NCBI GenBank assembly: GCA_964383325.1
Contig: CAYLGY010000082.1
Span: forward strand, 1-11,401
Origin: CAYLGY01 sp964383325
GTDB lineage: Bacteria > Pseudomonadota > Alphaproteobacteria > Rhizobiales > Rhizobiaceae
Direction: 5' to 3'
DNA length: 11,401 nt
The position numbers and the translations under genes are program-made. Under the pieces are notes generated by a model, which saw only the letters and a list, made by a program, of their open reading frames with translations, was not told the origin of the DNA and searched no databases. Below are positions 1 through 6,912 of this stretch, in pieces; positions within the stretch are counted from its first letter, which is position 1, and each line of letters opens with the position of its first letter.

Positions 1-1150
1 GCTCGAAATCGACATCGATATCGGGCGGCTCGCGCCGTTCCGGCGAGATGAAGCGCTCGAAGAGGAGATCGGTCAGCGCCGGATCCACCGAACTGATGCC
101 GAGACAATAGCAGATCGCCGAATTGGCGGCCGAGCCCCTTCCCTGGCACAGGATCCCCTGGCGGCGGGCAAAGCGCACGATGTCATGCACGGTCAGGAAA
201 TAGGGCGCATAGTTCAGCTGGCCGATGATTTCCAGCTCATGATCGATCTGGCGGCGGACCTTCTCCGGCACATTGCGCCCGTAGCGGTACCGTGCGCCGA
301 TCCGGGACAGCCGTTCGAGTTCTTCCTGCGGGGTGGCGCTCCTGCCGCTGGATTCTTCGGGATATTCGTAGCGCAGCTCGTCCAGCGAGAAGGAAAGCCT
401 CCCGGCAAGGCGGATCGTTTCGGCCAGGGCTTCCTCATGGCCGGCAAACAGGCGCAGCATCTCGTCCGGCGCCTTGACATGCCGTTCCGCATGGGCGGCA
501 AGATGCCTGCCGGCCCGGGCGACCGGAACGCGCAGGCGGATCGCGGCAAGCACATCCTGCAACGGGCGCCGGGAAGGATCGTGATACAGCGCATCGCCGA
601 CCGCCATCACCGGCACTCCCGCCTCGCGCGCCAGCGCCGCGGCCATGGCGAGATCATGCCGGTCGCAAGGTCCCCAGGCGCGCGCCACGGCGAGGCGGAC
701 CCGGCCTGCAAATTCCCTGCCGAGCCTGCCAAGCAAGGCGAGGCAGGCCGCGGGGTCCTCGCCGGGGCAATGCAGGACGCAGAGTTCCTGGCCGGCGCCC
801 CATTCGATCAGGTCGGCAAGGCGCAGGTCCGGCCTGCCCTTCTGCCCGCGCAGATTGCCAGCCGTCAGCATGCGGCAGAGATTGCCCCAGCCGCGCCGGT
901 CGGCCGGATAGGCGAGCACGGGGAAGGGCGTGTCGGCCAGCGCTAGTCGGCAGCCCGGATGAAAGGCGATGCCGGCCTCTTTCGCCGCCTGGTGGGCGCG
1001 CACCACGCCGGCCAGCGTGTTGCGATCTGCGAGGCCGAATGCGGCAAGCCCGAGCCGTTTGCCCGCCGCGGCATATTCTTCCGGGTGCGAAGCCCCTTCC
1101 AGAAAGGAGAAATTCGAGCGGATGGCGAACTCGGCGTATGGGAGGCTCAT
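1..1150 (-). CDS. dnaE2: Error-prone DNA polymerase DnaE2 (ImuC), N-terminal part, cut by left edge
   Basis: This is the non-essential, error-prone alpha subunit of the C-family DNA polymerases. It performs damage-induced translesion synthesis together with ImuA and ImuB. Reading back from the ATG at 1150, the frame stays open for 383 codons to the window edge. The protein opens with an N-terminal PHP domain (SNFSFLEGASHPEEY near residues 12-26, then LADRNTLAGVVRAH). The polymerase core follows, with CQGRGSAANSAICYCLGI around residues 335-352. The last codons read PDIDVDFE, the catalytic aspartate motif. The family is usually about 1,000-1,100 residues, so roughly two thirds lies outside the window. 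The His-x-His pair of metal-binding PHP domains is absent near residue 8 (AIRSNFS), which by recollection is common in DnaE2. The start overlaps the imuB stop in an ATGA, implying translational coupling. Identity is close to certain; the fidelity role is inferred from the family. Confidence 0.95.
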   Translation of the reverse strand, partial: MSLPYAEFAIRSNFSFLEGASHPEEYAAAGKRLGLAAFGLADRNTLAGVVRAHQAAKEAGIAFHPGCRLALADTPFPVLAYPADRRGWGNLCRMLTAGNLRGQKGRPDLRLADLIEWGAGQELCVLHCPGEDPAACLALLGRLGREFAGRVRLAVARAWGPCDRHDLAMAAALAREAGVPVMAVGDALYHDPSRRPLQDVLAAIRLRVPVARAGRHLAAHAERHVKAPDEMLRLFAGHEEALAETIRLAGRLSFSLDELRYEYPEESSGRSATPQEELERLSRIGARYRYGRNVPEKVRRQIDHELEIIGQLNYAPYFLTVHDIVRFARRQGILCQGRGSAANSAICYCLGISSVDPALTDLLFERFISPERREPPDIDVDFE

Positions 1151-2736
1151 GCGAGAATTCCGTGCAGGAACCAGCGCGGCGCCGCACCGGCCTCGCTGTA
1201 GAGGCCCTGCCGGTACAGCCAGTAGCGCCGGCCCGCCGGGTCCTCGACGCGGTAATAATCCCTTGTGCGCTCCTCCTCTTCGCGCCACCATTCCGGCGCC
1301 AGCCGCTCGGGGCCCTCGGCAACGCTCACCCGGTACAGGGCCCGCCGCCAGCGGAACATGAGGGGCGGGCCTTCGGGAACCTCCGCCATGGCCTCGATCG
1401 GCTCGGGCCGGCTGAACAGACGCACGGGCCGCGGCCCGCTGCCGGGTTCGCCCTGTGACTGGAACGGCGCGTCGAAGGGAACATGGCGCACGGCGCGTTC
1501 GGGCAGGTGGCTGGAAATCGTGACCGGGCGCAGGACGATGCCGGATCCCAGCCGGGCATGGATGCGGTCGATCAGGGCGGAAAGATCTTCCTCGTCCTTC
1601 TGTCCGACATGCCCGGCCAGATCGGCCTGGCGCCCTTCGAAGGGCGCGGCCGCCAGCACCGACAGGCGGACAAGCTCGTAGCCGCAATCGGCCTCCAGCC
1701 CGCCACCCTCCGCCAGCCTTTCGCGAAGCAGGCGGCGCACCCATGCAGGGTCGCGGATCGGCCGCGACATGCCGACCACGATCCGGTGCACGGTTCCATC
1801 GACGCGGAACAGCGCCAGTTCGAGGGACCGGGCGCCCTCGCCGCGTTCCTCCAGCCGGACCTTCAGCCTTTCGCAGAGCATTCCGGCAAGCTGCTCCACA
1901 TCTTCCGTCCGGGCCACCGGCTCGGCAAGGCGCCGCTCCGCCGACAGGGCCGGCACCGCAAGGCGGGGAGAGATCGGCTCGTCGAGCCAGCCCGTCGCCT
2001 GGTCGAGCCGGGCGAGGAGCTGACGCCCGAACCGCCGCGCCAGGGGCGCGCGCGGCATTTCCAGGAGGCTTCCGATGCGGCGCAGGCCGACGCTTTCGAG
2101 CCGGGTCACGATTTCTGCTTCCAGGCGCAATGCAGCCGGCGGCAAGGGCCGCAGGGCCGGAACCTCCTCGCCTGGCGCAAGGATGACCGATTTTTCCCCC
2201 GCATGGGTGCGATGGCGCGCCAGGGCCCAGGCGGCTCCTGGCGTGCCGGCGAGGCCGATGCGCGCATCCAGGCCATGATGCAGCAGCCGCGACAGGAGGT
2301 CTCCGGCAAGGCCGTGCTCGTCGCCACAAAGATGGGCGCAGCCGGTAATATCGAGGAAAAGCCCGTCCCTGCCGTCCAGCGCAACCAGGGGCGTATAGCG
2401 GTTGCACCAGTCCGCCAGCCCTGCCAGCATCTGCGCATCGGCGAGAGGATCGGCTTCGCGCACCTCGATGCCCGGATGCATGGCGCGGGCATCGGCCAGG
2501 CTCATGCCGGGCGCAAGCCCCAGCGCCTCCGCCTTTTCGCAGATTGCGTCCAGGCGTCGGGCGCCGCCTTCCTCGCAGCTCAGAACGAGCGGATCAGCCT
2601 GCCTTCCGGCGGATGCCGGGTCCGTCCGCCATGCCGGCCCGAACCGGCGGCGCAGGATCCGGTCGGTCGGCAGATGGGGCAACCACAGGGACAGGATACG
2701 TTGCCCGCCGGCGGCATTCATGGAAACGTCGTTCAT
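1147..2736 (-). CDS. imuB: ImuB, catalytically inactive Y-family polymerase homologue of the SOS mutasome
   Basis: A 529-residue ImuB. In this family it is the hub that bridges DnaE2, ImuA and the beta clamp during translesion synthesis. The N-terminus (RILSLWLPHLPTDRILRRR, residues 13-31) sits where active Y-family enzymes have their first catalytic Asp, but no acid is present. At 123-131, RDGLFLDIT replaces the IDEAYLD-type motif, with Gly where the catalytic Glu should be, so the protein is predicted to be polymerase-dead. The tail is typical of the family: RPVRLFSRPEPIEA (436-449), then GPERLAPEWW, TRDYYRVED, WLYRQGLY and a terminal WFLHGILA. PVRLF (437-441) is a possible clamp-binding peptide. 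The ATG at 2736 is preferred because GGAATGGA lies just upstream; a second ATG at 2721 has no such site. The first 143 bases overlap imuA in another frame. Confidence 0.95.
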   Translation of the reverse strand: MNDVSMNAAGGQRILSLWLPHLPTDRILRRRFGPAWRTDPASAGRQADPLVLSCEEGGARRLDAICEKAEALGLAPGMSLADARAMHPGIEVREADPLADAQMLAGLADWCNRYTPLVALDGRDGLFLDITGCAHLCGDEHGLAGDLLSRLLHHGLDARIGLAGTPGAAWALARHRTHAGEKSVILAPGEEVPALRPLPPAALRLEAEIVTRLESVGLRRIGSLLEMPRAPLARRFGRQLLARLDQATGWLDEPISPRLAVPALSAERRLAEPVARTEDVEQLAGMLCERLKVRLEERGEGARSLELALFRVDGTVHRIVVGMSRPIRDPAWVRRLLRERLAEGGGLEADCGYELVRLSVLAAAPFEGRQADLAGHVGQKDEEDLSALIDRIHARLGSGIVLRPVTISSHLPERAVRHVPFDAPFQSQGEPGSGPRPVRLFSRPEPIEAMAEVPEGPPLMFRWRRALYRVSVAEGPERLAPEWWREEEERTRDYYRVEDPAGRRYWLYRQGLYSEAGAAPRWFLHGILA

Positions 2737-3457
2737 TGCAATTCCATTCCAGAATGAATTGCCGGGCCGGATGGGCGCGGCATTTCTCTAGGTTGACGGT
2801 GAAGGCGGGCCGGCCCAGCGTGCCCGCCAGCGGCTGGCCGAGAACTTCCCGTGGCGAGGCCGGCAGGGTTTCGACTCCCAGGCGCAAGGGTGCGGCAGTC
2901 GGCTGGCTGGCTGCGGCAAGGCGCAGCAGGAAGACGGGCCGGCCTCCGGCACTGGCGCGGCGCTGAAGCCGGCGCGTGGCGGTCAGGTCAAGGCAGGCCG
3001 GATTGCCGGCAATCTCCACGATTACCGCGGCAAGACCGGCAAGGCCGGCAGCCTCGGCAGCGATCCAGAGCGCATCGACCGGCCTGCGGGCTTCGGCGAG
3101 CAGCATGGCTTCCGGCGCAATGCCGAATTCGTGCCATATCCCCGGCGCATGGGGAAATCCTGCCTCCCGGAACCCCGCCGCCGTGCCGATCCACAGCAGG
3201 GGCGCCGCCGCATGCCGCAGCGCAAGGCTCGCCAATGCCAGGGCAAGGCCGGTCGCGGCGCCGCAATTGCGGGTCTCTCCGGCCCGGATCTCGCACAGGG
3301 CGGCAGTCTCGATCCCGCCGCCCAGCGCCTGGTCGAACCCGGCCGCTCCCGTAGGTAGCCATTCTCCCGCGCCCCCCGGAATGGCGGAGCTTTCGATCGC
3401 TGCGATTCGGCGTTTCAGGGCGCAAAGGGCTTCCTGCGCCATGGAAGGGTCGGCCAT
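2594..3457 (-). CDS. imuA: ImuA, RecA-fold accessory protein of the SOS mutasome
   Basis: ImuA is the RecA/SulA-like partner of ImuB and DnaE2 in damage-induced mutagenesis. The open frame extends upstream to 3526, but that extension contains the LexA operator. The ATG at 3457, 22 bases downstream of the operator, is therefore the likely start, giving 287 residues that begin MADPSMAQEALCALKRRIAA. Family hallmarks are LPTGAAGFDQALGGGIETAALCEI (34-57), GFPHAPGIWHEFGIAPEAMLLAEA (100-123) and the C-terminal VNLEKCRAHPARQFILEW (221-238). Homologues I recall end soon after that EW segment, at about 240-260 residues. Here the frame continues some 45 more residues (Arg/Pro-rich, no family resemblance) inside imuB. 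No strong ribosome-binding site is visible before 3457. Identity is confident; the exact start is fairly confident; whether the tail matters is unknown. Confidence 0.92.
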   Translation of the reverse strand: MADPSMAQEALCALKRRIAAIESSAIPGGAGEWLPTGAAGFDQALGGGIETAALCEIRAGETRNCGAATGLALALASLALRHAAAPLLWIGTAAGFREAGFPHAPGIWHEFGIAPEAMLLAEARRPVDALWIAAEAAGLAGLAAVIVEIAGNPACLDLTATRRLQRRASAGGRPVFLLRLAAASQPTAAPLRLGVETLPASPREVLGQPLAGTLGRPAFTVNLEKCRAHPARQFILEWNCNERRFHECRRRATYPVPVVAPSADRPDPAPPVRAGMADGPGIRRKAG

Positions 3458-3479
3458 GACGGTGTTTGATTCCAATAGT

Positions 3480-3494
3480 GTTCCTGTTATGTTC
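3480..3494 (-). promoter_or_regulatory. LexA (SOS) operator of imuA-imuB-dnaE2
   Basis: On the plus strand, GTTC at 3480-3483 and GTTC at 3491-3494 are separated by exactly seven bases. This is the direct-repeat GTTC-N7-GTTC box recognised by alphaproteobacterial LexA. It lies 22 bases before the chosen imuA start and downstream of the candidate -35 element, where bound LexA would block transcription. The cassette is a classic SOS target, so context and motif agree. Confidence 0.9.
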
Positions 3495-3496
3495 CT

Positions 3497-3526
3497 ATGG
3501 ATTCCAGAAGCCCGTTGGGGAGTCAA
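3497..3526 (-). promoter_or_regulatory. Candidate sigma70-type promoter of the imuABC operon
   Basis: On the minus strand, TTGACT at 3526-3521 is a five-of-six match to the -35 consensus. About 18-20 bases further on comes a poor -10 region (ATCCAT/CCATAG, 3502-3495), next to the LexA box. The -35 call is reasonable. The -10 is weak, so the exact promoter is uncertain. Confidence 0.4.
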
Positions 3527-3659
3527 GAACGAAACGTGAATTTTCTTTTGCTTTTCCGGCCGTGCCGGCTGCGATTCTCCGGGCCGGAACGGGGAAGCGG
3601 CCCATACCCCTCGAAATGTGGATCGATTGCAGCTATATGCGCGGATTGAGAGGTTGAAG

Positions 3660-4082
3660 ATGGCCCGTATCTACCAGACCGGCGCCTGGCGAGACCAGAT
3701 GTCGCCGTCACTTGGCGAAATCGAATTGCTGGCGCTGGAAGCCTATGCCCACCTGCCGGAAGAATTCCGGCGGCTCACGGGCGATATCGTGATCCAGGTG
3801 TCGGAATTTCCGACCGAGGAAATCATGGACGATCTGGCGCTCGAGACGCCGTTCGACCTGCTCGGCCTGTTCGAGGGCCGCGGCGTGGCGGAGCGCTGGA
3901 ATCCGCAGACCGGCGAGCATGCCAACCGTATCACCCTCTATCGGCGGGCGATTCTCGACTACTGGGCGGAGAATGAGGAGACGCTGGGTGACATCATCAA
4001 TCATGTGCTGATCCATGAGATCGGCCATCATTTCGGCCTCAGCGACGAGGACATGGCAAGGATCGAAGCCAATGCGGAATAG
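3660..4082 (+). CDS. Zincin-like metallopeptidase family protein (PF06262 type)
   Basis: A 140-residue protein of the minimal zincin family (formerly DUF1025). The zinc site is HEIGHHFGLSDEDM at residues 119-132: His119 and His123 would bind zinc, Glu120 would be the general base, and HFGLSDE is the family signature. Upstream, YAHLPEEFRRL (29-39), DLLGLFEGRG (66-75) and NRITLYRRAILD (89-100) match the family pattern. There is no signal peptide, so it is probably cytoplasmic. A longer reading from ATG 3618 is possible, but GAGAGG at 3648-3653 sits six bases before ATG 3660, which is preferred. The gene is divergent from imuA, and its stop overlaps the next gene. The peptidase activity and substrate of this family are, as far as I know, poorly established; 'protease' is an inference from the motif. 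Confidence 0.88.
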   Translation: MARIYQTGAWRDQMSPSLGEIELLALEAYAHLPEEFRRLTGDIVIQVSEFPTEEIMDDLALETPFDLLGLFEGRGVAERWNPQTGEHANRITLYRRAILDYWAENEETLGDIINHVLIHEIGHHFGLSDEDMARIEANAE

Positions 4083-4455
4083 AACCCTGGACGATGCCCG
4101 GATCATGGAGATCCTCGCCCCGACGGACAAGGATGGGGAAGAGCGGCGCGAGGAGCGGGTGCGGGCGCGATTCTGGCGCACGGCGCGCCGCGCCGCCCGT
4201 CAGATTCCCTTCCTCGACGAGGTCCTGGCCGCCTATTTCTGCGCGCTGGACCCGCAGACGCCCTCGCGCGTGCGCGGCATCCTTCTCGCCGCGCTCGCCT
4301 ATTTCGTGCTGCCCGTGGATGCGGTGCCCGATTTTCTGGCCGGCTTCGGCTTCACCGACGACATCGCCGTGCTGACAGCGGCCCTTGGCGCTGTCCGCAG
4401 CCATATCACCGACGCCCATCGCCGGGCCGCGCGCGACGTCATCGGGACCCTGTGA
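4072..4455 (+). CDS. YkvA/DUF1232 family membrane-associated protein
   Basis: A 127-residue protein carrying the DUF1232 (YkvA, PF06803) segment at about residues 65-105. Its hallmark is AYFVLPVDAVPDFLAGFGFTDD, a hydrophobic helix followed by a P-D-x-x-P-D-F turn and the paired Asp of GFTDD. The N-terminal third is charged and helical (EERREERVRARFWRTARR). The ATG at 4072 is chosen because it matches the family's length and has AAGGA at 4058-4062. It overlaps the metalloprotease stop by 11 bases in another frame, so the two are probably co-translated. Members are found across bacteria with no firm function; a role at the membrane or in stress is speculative. Confidence 0.85.
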   Translation: MRNRTLDDARIMEILAPTDKDGEERREERVRARFWRTARRAARQIPFLDEVLAAYFCALDPQTPSRVRGILLAALAYFVLPVDAVPDFLAGFGFTDDIAVLTAALGAVRSHITDAHRRAARDVIGTL

Positions 4456-4659
4456 GCATCGCCCTGCCCAAGTCTCGCCCTTTTCCTCGCAAAGATTGCC
4501 GCTTGGGCGACAGCTGGCGGGAATGTCGCAGGCGGGAAATGTGTCGAACCCCCGTGGCGTTTACCGATCAGTAACCCAGATCGACCCAGATTGATCCATC
4601 CGGACCGGCAGCGATTCTCCGGTCACCCTGACATGGAACCGACAGGAAAACAGGTTACG
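4456..4659 (+). other. Intergenic region before the IalB-family gene
   Basis: These 204 bases hold no convincing gene. Two structures are visible: an inverted repeat GCCCAAG (4466-4472) / CTTGGGC (4502-4508) with a 29-base spacer and no T-tract, and a 10-bp tandem repeat at 4575-4594. A promoter for the downstream gene is expected here, but no convincing -35/-10 pair was found. Confidence 0.5.
4575..4594. repeat. 10-bp tandem repeat upstream of the IalB-family gene
   Basis: CCCAGATCGA (4575-4584) is followed directly by CCCAGATTGA (4585-4594); nine of ten positions match. It ends 65 bases before the preferred start codon. It may be a protein-binding site or chance. Confidence 0.6.
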
Positions 4660-5169
4660 ATGCGAACTCTGATCTCCGCGCTCATCTTCACCGCCCTCTC
4701 GCTTGCGGTTGCGCCCGCATCGGCGCAGACGGCGAAGCGGCTGGAGCAATTCCGCGACTGGGCAACCTACAGCTACCAGGGGGAGAACGGCAGGGTCTGC
4801 TATGTTCTGTCCGTGCCTTCCACCAAGGAGCCGGCCTCCCTCAATCATGGCGACATCTTCTTCTCCGTGAGCCAGAAGCCGGGCCAGAACGTCGCCTATG
4901 AGCCGCAATTCATTGCGTCCTACGATTTCCAGGACAATTCCAAGGTCACGGTCACCATTGATGGCACGCAATTCTCGATGTTCACGCGCGGCAAGCTTGC
5001 ATGGCTCGACAATCCCGCCGAGGAGCCGACCATGGTGGCGGCAATGCGGGCCGGTGCGCGCATGCAGGTCGCAGCGATCTCGGGTAGGGGCAACAATACG
5101 ACCTATACCTTTTCACTCAGCGGCGTCACGGCGGCGCTCGATTCGATCCGGTCCTGCAACCAGACCTGA
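4660..5169 (+). CDS. Invasion-associated locus B (IalB) family exported protein
   Basis: A 169-residue secreted protein resembling IalB-domain proteins (PF06776). A clear Sec signal peptide opens it: MRTLISALIFTALSLAVAPASA, with likely cleavage after ASA at residue 22, so the mature protein is periplasmic or outer-membrane associated. Family-like features are FRDWATYSYQ near 31-40, GRVCYVLS near 45-51, and the single conserved Cys near each end (Cys47 and Cys166), which could form a disulfide. The ATG at 4660 is chosen because the signal peptide begins there; in-frame ATGs at 4591 and 4633 would add a non-signal-like leader. IalB in Bartonella is linked to erythrocyte invasion, but many non-pathogenic rhizobia carry several paralogues. 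The name is therefore only a family label here, and the function is unknown. Confidence 0.82.
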   Translation: MRTLISALIFTALSLAVAPASAQTAKRLEQFRDWATYSYQGENGRVCYVLSVPSTKEPASLNHGDIFFSVSQKPGQNVAYEPQFIASYDFQDNSKVTVTIDGTQFSMFTRGKLAWLDNPAEEPTMVAAMRAGARMQVAAISGRGNNTTYTFSLSGVTAALDSIRSCNQT

Positions 5170-5187
5170 TGCCACGTTCGGAATTCA

Positions 5188-5217
5188 TTGGTCCCGGGCG
5201 ACTGCATCCTGTATAGA
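5188..5217 (+). promoter_or_regulatory. Candidate promoter of rlmN
   Basis: TTGGTC (5188-5193) and TATAGA (5212-5217) are separated by 18 bases, and TG directly precedes the -10. The element lies 35 bases before the rlmN ATG in the 82-base gap. The -35 matches only at TTG, so this is tentative. Confidence 0.35.
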
Positions 5218-5251
5218 CACGCACGTCCAACCATGAAGTTCGAACGACGAG

Positions 5252-6493
5252 ATGAGCATCACCCTTGATATCGCGCCTTCCGGCACTTCCGTGAAACGAA
5301 CCGCGCTGCCGGCCGGCGCGGCCAGCCCTGCCGATGAAGGGCTGATCGGCCTGACGCGCGAGGAGCTTGCCGATGCGCTGGGCGAGATCGGCGTGCCGGA
5401 ACGCCAGCGGCGCATGCGTGTCGCGCAATTGTGGCACTGGCTCTATGTGCGCGGCGCATCCGACTACGATGCCATGCACAATATTTCGCGCGAGCTGCGC
5501 CAGCGCCTCGCATCGAGATTCCCGATTGCGCGGCCGGAGCTGGTCGAGGAGCAGATCTCCCGGGACGGCACGCGCAAATGGCTGATCCGCTTTCCGCCGC
5601 GCGGCGCCGGTCGCCCGGTCGAGGTGGAGACCGTCTATATTCCCGATGACGGGCGCGGAACGCTGTGCATTTCCAGCCAGGTCGGCTGCACGCTGACCTG
5701 CAGCTTCTGCCATACCGGCACGCAGAAGCTGGTGCGCAACCTCACGGCAGGCGAAATCCTGGCGCAATTGCTGATTGCGCGCGATCGGCTCGGCGATTTT
5801 CCGGACCGGGAGACGCCGGCGGGCGCGATCGTGCCGGCCGAGGGCCGCAAGGTGACGAATATCGTCATGATGGGCATGGGCGAGACGCTCTACAATTTCG
5901 ATAATGTGAAGAAGGCGCTCCTGATCGCTTCGGACGGGGATGGCCTGGCGCTGTCGAAGCGGAGAATCACCCTGTCGACGTCGGGCGTGGTGCCCGGCAT
6001 CGTGCGCACCGGGGCCGAGATCGGCGTCATGCTGGCCATTTCGCTGCATGCGACCAATGATGCCCTTCGCGATGTGCTGGTGCCGATCAACCGGAAATAC
6101 CCGCTGGCCGAGCTGCTGCAGGCCTGCCGCGACTATCCCGGCCTTTCCAATGCCCGCCGCATCACCTTCGAATATGTGATGCTCAAGGGCGTCAATGACA
6201 GCCTGGACGATGCGCGCGAACTGGTGAAGCTGCTGAAGGGCATTCCTGCCAAGATCAATCTCATTCCGTTCAATCCCTGGCCCGGATCGACCTATGAATG
6301 TTCGGACTGGGAGACGATCGAGCGCTTTGCGGAATTCATCAACCAGGCCGGCTATGCCTCGCCCGTGCGGACGCCGCGCGGCCGCGACATCCTTGCCGCC
6401 TGCGGTCAGCTCAAGTCCGAATCCGAGCGCATGCGCAAGACCGAGCGCCTCGCGCTGGAGGCCATGATGATCGCGGGGCATGGCGACGATTGA
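5252..6493 (+). CDS. rlmN: Dual-specificity RlmN, 23S rRNA A2503 / tRNA A37 C2-methyltransferase
   Basis: A 413-residue radical-SAM enzyme. The family methylates C2 of A2503 in 23S rRNA, and of A37 in some tRNAs, supporting translational fidelity in the cytoplasm. The cluster cysteines are Cys146, Cys150 and Cys153 (CTLTCSFC). Cys139 in TLCISSQVGC and Cys384 in RGRDILAACGQL correspond to the two catalytic cysteines, the latter being the methyl carrier. STSGVVPGI (242-250), ISLHATND (263-270) and INLIPFNPWPG (335-345) are also typical. An N-terminal accessory domain (LTREELADALGE...LWHWLYVRG) is present. One oddity is that the usual GMGEP motif reads GMGET (208-212). The ATG at 5252 has only a weak ribosome-binding site. 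The stop overlaps the next gene's TTG start. Confidence 0.97.
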   Translation: MSITLDIAPSGTSVKRTALPAGAASPADEGLIGLTREELADALGEIGVPERQRRMRVAQLWHWLYVRGASDYDAMHNISRELRQRLASRFPIARPELVEEQISRDGTRKWLIRFPPRGAGRPVEVETVYIPDDGRGTLCISSQVGCTLTCSFCHTGTQKLVRNLTAGEILAQLLIARDRLGDFPDRETPAGAIVPAEGRKVTNIVMMGMGETLYNFDNVKKALLIASDGDGLALSKRRITLSTSGVVPGIVRTGAEIGVMLAISLHATNDALRDVLVPINRKYPLAELLQACRDYPGLSNARRITFEYVMLKGVNDSLDDARELVKLLKGIPAKINLIPFNPWPGSTYECSDWETIERFAEFINQAGYASPVRTPRGRDILAACGQLKSESERMRKTERLALEAMMIAGHGDD

Positions 6494-6912
6494 CCCGCAT
6501 CTTCGCGATCCTGATCCGCACCGCATGGATCGTGCTGGGTTATGCCGCCGCGGCCTTCGCGGCTGGGACCGTGCTGGCGATTGCCGTGCTTGGCCTGCAT
6601 GCAGCCGATCTCGCCGAAGCGCGGCCCGCATTCCTGTTCACCTTGCTCATGGCCGGCCTCATGGCGGGTTACTGGGCGTTTCTCCCCGCAATTGCCGTCA
6701 TCGCTATCGGTGAGTTCCTGCAGCGGCGCGACTGGCTGTTCTATTCCCTTGGCGGCGGCATTGGCGCCCTTTTCCTGCTTGCCTGGCGGGAAAACTGGGC
6801 GAGCGAGACCGAATTCGCGCTTGCGGCAGTCGCGGCGGGGCTTGCCGGCGGATGGGCCTACTGGCTGGTCGCCGGCAGGAAGGCTATTTCGTCTCCGCCA
6901 TCAGGATCCTGA
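6490..6912 (+). CDS. Small hydrophobic membrane protein, uncharacterised
   Basis: A 140-residue protein with about four membrane helices, at roughly residues 8-35, 48-74, 83-99 and 108-128. A cytoplasmic-type loop, GEFLQRRDW, lies before the third helix. The frame is open upstream to 6298, but that part lies inside rlmN. TTG at 6490 is the likely start: it makes a TTGA overlap with the rlmN stop, and the hydrophobic region begins just after it. The position after rlmN suggests translational coupling. I recall similar short membrane proteins beside rlmN in rhizobia, with no assigned function. The 3' end overlaps the opposite-strand exporter gene by 29 bases. Confidence 0.72.
   Translation: MTRIFAILIRTAWIVLGYAAAAFAAGTVLAIAVLGLHAADLAEARPAFLFTLLMAGLMAGYWAFLPAIAVIAIGEFLQRRDWLFYSLGGGIGALFLLAWRENWASETEFALAAVAAGLAGGWAYWLVAGRKAISSPPSGS

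Noticed and set aside
1483..2757. 424-residue open frame on the plus strand
   Set aside because: Antisense to imuB, which carries full family motifs. It is a codon-bias shadow.
3458..3526. Upstream 23-codon extension of imuA from ATG 3526
   Set aside because: It contains the LexA operator and part of the candidate promoter, so the transcript would start within or after it. The ATG at 3457 fits the family N-terminus.
1..3540. imuABC cassette considered as a possible novel defence or mobile module
   Set aside because: It is a well-known SOS mutagenesis operon of chromosomal proteobacteria. No integrase, repeats or attachment sites flank it here, though the left side is not visible.
3545..3569. 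T-rich run followed by a CCGGC-CGT-GCCGG hairpin, considered as a terminator
   Set aside because: The T-tract lies before the hairpin on the plus strand, and on the minus strand the tract is A-rich after the stem. It does not fit an intrinsic terminator in either direction, and no gene ends there.
5126..6631. 501-residue open frame on the minus strand
   Set aside because: It is antisense to rlmN, a complete conserved gene, and resembles no family. Long shadow frames are expected in GC-rich DNA.
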